6,583 nt of DNA from NCBI GenBank assembly GCA_016302545.1, contig JAEDNK010000084.1:1-6583 (forward strand), given 5' to 3'. Each line of letters opens with the position of its first letter. Position 1 is the stretch's first letter. The notes beneath the pieces were generated by a model. That model was not told the origin of the DNA, made no database searches, and was given only the letters and a program-made list of their open reading frames with translations. Below are positions 4,708 through 6,583 of this stretch, in pieces. A program made the position numbers and the translations under genes. Origin of the DNA: Bacillota bacterium. GTDB lineage: Bacteria > Bacillota > Clostridia > Peptostreptococcales > Anaerovoracaceae.

Positions 4708-6583
4708 CCAATACCCTTTCCTTTCCATTCCATGTGTAATGAATAATTGTAACAATATTCGAGTTTCCCGGTCTATGCATCTCGCAAATCCGCAGAGCCT
4801 GTACCGTCTCGTAGCAGCCCCAGAGAGACTGGGAATTCATGATGTAATCAAAGTCTAGCTGACCAACCAGTTCAAACATACTGCCGATATTCTTATCGTC
4901 CACACCGGCAAAGGCCTCGTCCATAGCAACAATCTGCGGGTGATCCTCCCAGATTGCTTTCTTGTACTGAGCATTCAATGCAGCAAGAAGCGGCACATAC
5001 ATGGCCATGGCTTTCTCTCCGCCGCTGAATTTGTTAAAGGCACTGTCCGTCAGCGTCTTTTTATTCTCTTCGCCACGGTAGTAAGACATCTGAAATTCAA
5101 ACCACTTTCGGTAATCCAACGCATCACGGACCAGATCCATATAATTGACCGACTCGTCTGATTCCTCTGCACGAAGCTTTTCCTGCCTGATTCTACTGCG
5201 GAAATGAGCTGCAACCCGCTCCATATCTGCCGCCGTCATAAGCTTCCTGTCTCGCAGAAGGAGCTTTTCCAGTTCTCCCGTGTCCAGCTGTTCCTCGCCT
5301 TCTGCCGACCGTGGTTTCCAGTCCAGAGAAAAACGAAGTCCCATGGAGGTTTCCATATTCTTCATCAGTTCTGACATGTCCGCAACCCAGCGTCTGCTTT
5401 CCGCAATTCGATCCGTCAGCTGCTGACTCAAGGTTCTGGAAAGGATGTCTTCAAACAGTTCACGATCCTTCTGCTGAATCAGCAGCTCCATCTCTGTAAT
5501 CTGCCTTTTCAGCGTATCGTGGAATTCCTCCATCCATATCTTTTTACCGTTCCAGACCGCAGTGAAAACCTGCCTTTTGTGGAGTGTTCCCGCAGGGGCA
5601 ATTCCTCTTTCTCCGTCAAACCAGTCCGTCAGAGCCGTGCCATATGCAATCAGGCTGCTGTTATTTTTCTGGAACACGCTCATAAGAGATGCCGTCAGCT
5701 CCGATACCTCTCTGTCCTTGTCGCTGTCACGCAGCTTTTCCTGCGCCGCCCAGGCACATTCTTCCAGTGTTCTGTCTTCCCTGGAAATGACCAGCTTCAG
5801 CTCCAGTTCCTCGGCAAAACATTGACACAGCAGGTTTTCCCTTTCGAGATAGGTTTCCAGATTTTTTTCGCTTTCTTCCTGCTCCCTCGTAAGCCGCTCC
5901 AGATTGTTTGAGGCTACAGCAAGGCTTTCGCGGAGGGAAGCAATCCTGTCTTCAAGTTCCCTTTTCTCTTTTTTCAGGTTGGTAATTTTCTCCGCTTTTT
6001 CCCGATTCTCTGGTCTGTTCAGGATAGCCTCCAGTTCTGCAATCCGGGCATCCAGCGTTTTTATTTTTCTTTTTTCCATGCTCTGCTGCAGTGAGATTTC
6101 ATCAATTGTATTCTCTTCCTGCTGGATTCTGTCGCGCTCTGTAGTCTCCTGTATGGACAGGTTCTCCAGATTGGAAAGAATTTCTGATACATTTTCCCAT
6201 GCAGTACTGTATTCCTCCAGTGCATTTTCTGCTTCCAGATAGCTGTCAATAGTACGGCTGTAAGGTAAATTTCTGCAAACGGCCAGCACCTTCTGCAGAA
6301 CTTCGGTCTTTCTTAGCTTCCATTGATGTTCTTCCTCTTGTACCGCCCTCAGCTGTTTTTCCACCTGCTCCAGCTCCCACGCGGCATGGCGAACCTGTTC
6401 CAGTGCATCGCAAAGCATGGCGAAATCCGGAAGACTATCGTACTCTTCCTGCAAAAGCTCCTGTTTTTTCGCGATTCCTGCTGCAGCACCGGTCAGTTCC
6501 AGTCTGCGCTCTTCCATTTCGTTAATTTCCTGCTGCAGCTGCGTTTCCATCTGCTTCCGTTTACGTTCACGCGCCAGCACACC
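4700..6583 (-). CDS. jetC: Wadjet protein JetC: SMC-like ATPase, C-terminal part (start beyond right edge)
   Basis: The frame is open to the right edge, so this is only the C-terminal part (627 codons). The N-terminal half with the Walker A motif lies outside. The GTG at 6580 is an artefact of the edge, not a start. Residues below are counted from that GTG. About 1-250 and again about 350-410 are charged, heptad-rich coiled coil; the stretch between, about 251-350, is a candidate hinge. The ATPase head then returns with DALDYRKWFEFQMSYY (487-502), the signature motif KFSGGEKA (517-524), Walker B PQIVAMDE (548-555) with catalytic Glu555, D-loop GVDD (559-562) and the NSQSLWG segment (582-588). 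This order matches JetC, the loop-extruding ATPase subunit of Wadjet, and the pattern DEAFAGVDD...SLWGCYE matches the TIGR02680-like proteins of type II/III systems rather than MukB-like type I. It is immediately followed by jetD with overlapping stop and start. JetA and JetB genes are expected to the right. Confidence 0.88.
   Translation of the reverse strand, partial: GVLARERKRKQMETQLQQEINEMEERRLELTGAAAGIAKKQELLQEEYDSLPDFAMLCDALEQVRHAAWELEQVEKQLRAVQEEEHQWKLRKTEVLQKVLAVCRNLPYSRTIDSYLEAENALEEYSTAWENVSEILSNLENLSIQETTERDRIQQEENTIDEISLQQSMEKRKIKTLDARIAELEAILNRPENREKAEKITNLKKEKRELEDRIASLRESLAVASNNLERLTREQEESEKNLETYLERENLLCQCFAEELELKLVISREDRTLEECAWAAQEKLRDSDKDREVSELTASLMSVFQKNNSSLIAYGTALTDWFDGERGIAPAGTLHKRQVFTAVWNGKKIWMEEFHDTLKRQITEMELLIQQKDRELFEDILSRTLSQQLTDRIAESRRWVADMSELMKNMETSMGLRFSLDWKPRSAEGEEQLDTGELEKLLLRDRKLMTAADMERVAAHFRSRIRQEKLRAEESDESVNYMDLVRDALDYRKWFEFQMSYYRGEENKKTLTDSAFNKFSGGEKAMAMYVPLLAALNAQYKKAIWEDHPQIVAMDEAFAGVDDKNIGSMFELVGQLDFDYIMNSQSLWGCYETVQALRICEMHRPGNSNIVTIIHYTWNGKERVLDD

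Noticed and set aside
4708..4755. N-terminal extension of JetD to the ATG at 4755
   Set aside because: The extra 16 codons lie inside jetC, lack a good ribosome binding site, and the ATG at 4707 has a purine-rich site and the typical short overlap.
6578..6580. GTG as a start codon for the SMC-like protein
   Set aside because: The frame is open through the window edge and the protein would lack Walker A; the true start must lie further right.
1..6583. CRISPR arrays, tRNA or rRNA genes, insertion sequences, attachment sites, reverse transcriptase-type elements
   Set aside because: No repeat-spacer pattern, cloverleaf, transposase frame or flanking inverted or direct repeats were seen; the Wadjet island's own boundaries are not marked by visible repeats here.

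Overview
The window reads as a chromosomal segment of an anaerobic Bacillota species, probably class Clostridia. This rests on strong AGGAGG-type ribosome binding sites, a PadR regulator coupled to a DUF2812-like gene, an ArcD-type amino acid antiporter, and moderate GC content with an AT-rich intergenic region. The species cannot be named from the sequence.

Left part (1-559). A leftward pair encodes a PadR-family repressor and the first 19 codons of a protein resembling DUF2812 membrane proteins. The PadR stop and the next ATG abut. The padR promoter is near perfect (TTGACA, 17 bp, TATAAT). It carries two copies of a 15-bp TCGAATATCGAYATT motif, one between -35 and -10 and one just past the start point, which suggests autorepression.

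Centre left (560-2103). One rightward gene encodes an APC-superfamily basic amino acid/polyamine antiporter of the ArcD/APA type. It ends at a rho-independent terminator that separates it from the leftward genes beyond.

Right part (2104-6583, all leftward). In transcription order this holds: the C-terminal part of an SMC-like ATPase (JetC, its start lying beyond the right edge); a Toprim-domain nuclease-like protein (JetD) whose start overlaps the JetC stop by 8 bases; a half-size EamA/DMT transporter 24 bases further on; and a free-standing B3/B4 (PheT-like) domain protein. JetC and JetD are the distal half of a Wadjet (JetABCD) anti-plasmid defence operon of the type II/III kind. JetA and JetB should lie just right of the window. 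In this system the JetABC SMC complex is known to extrude DNA loops and license JetD to cleave small circular DNA. Both nucleotide-binding and Toprim motifs look intact here.

The EamA and B3/B4 genes follow in the same direction with no clear terminator between them and jetD. They may be co-transcribed with the Wadjet genes, but nothing in their sequences ties them to defence. The clearest biology in the window is a known defence system cut by the window edge; I see no strong case for a wholly new system.
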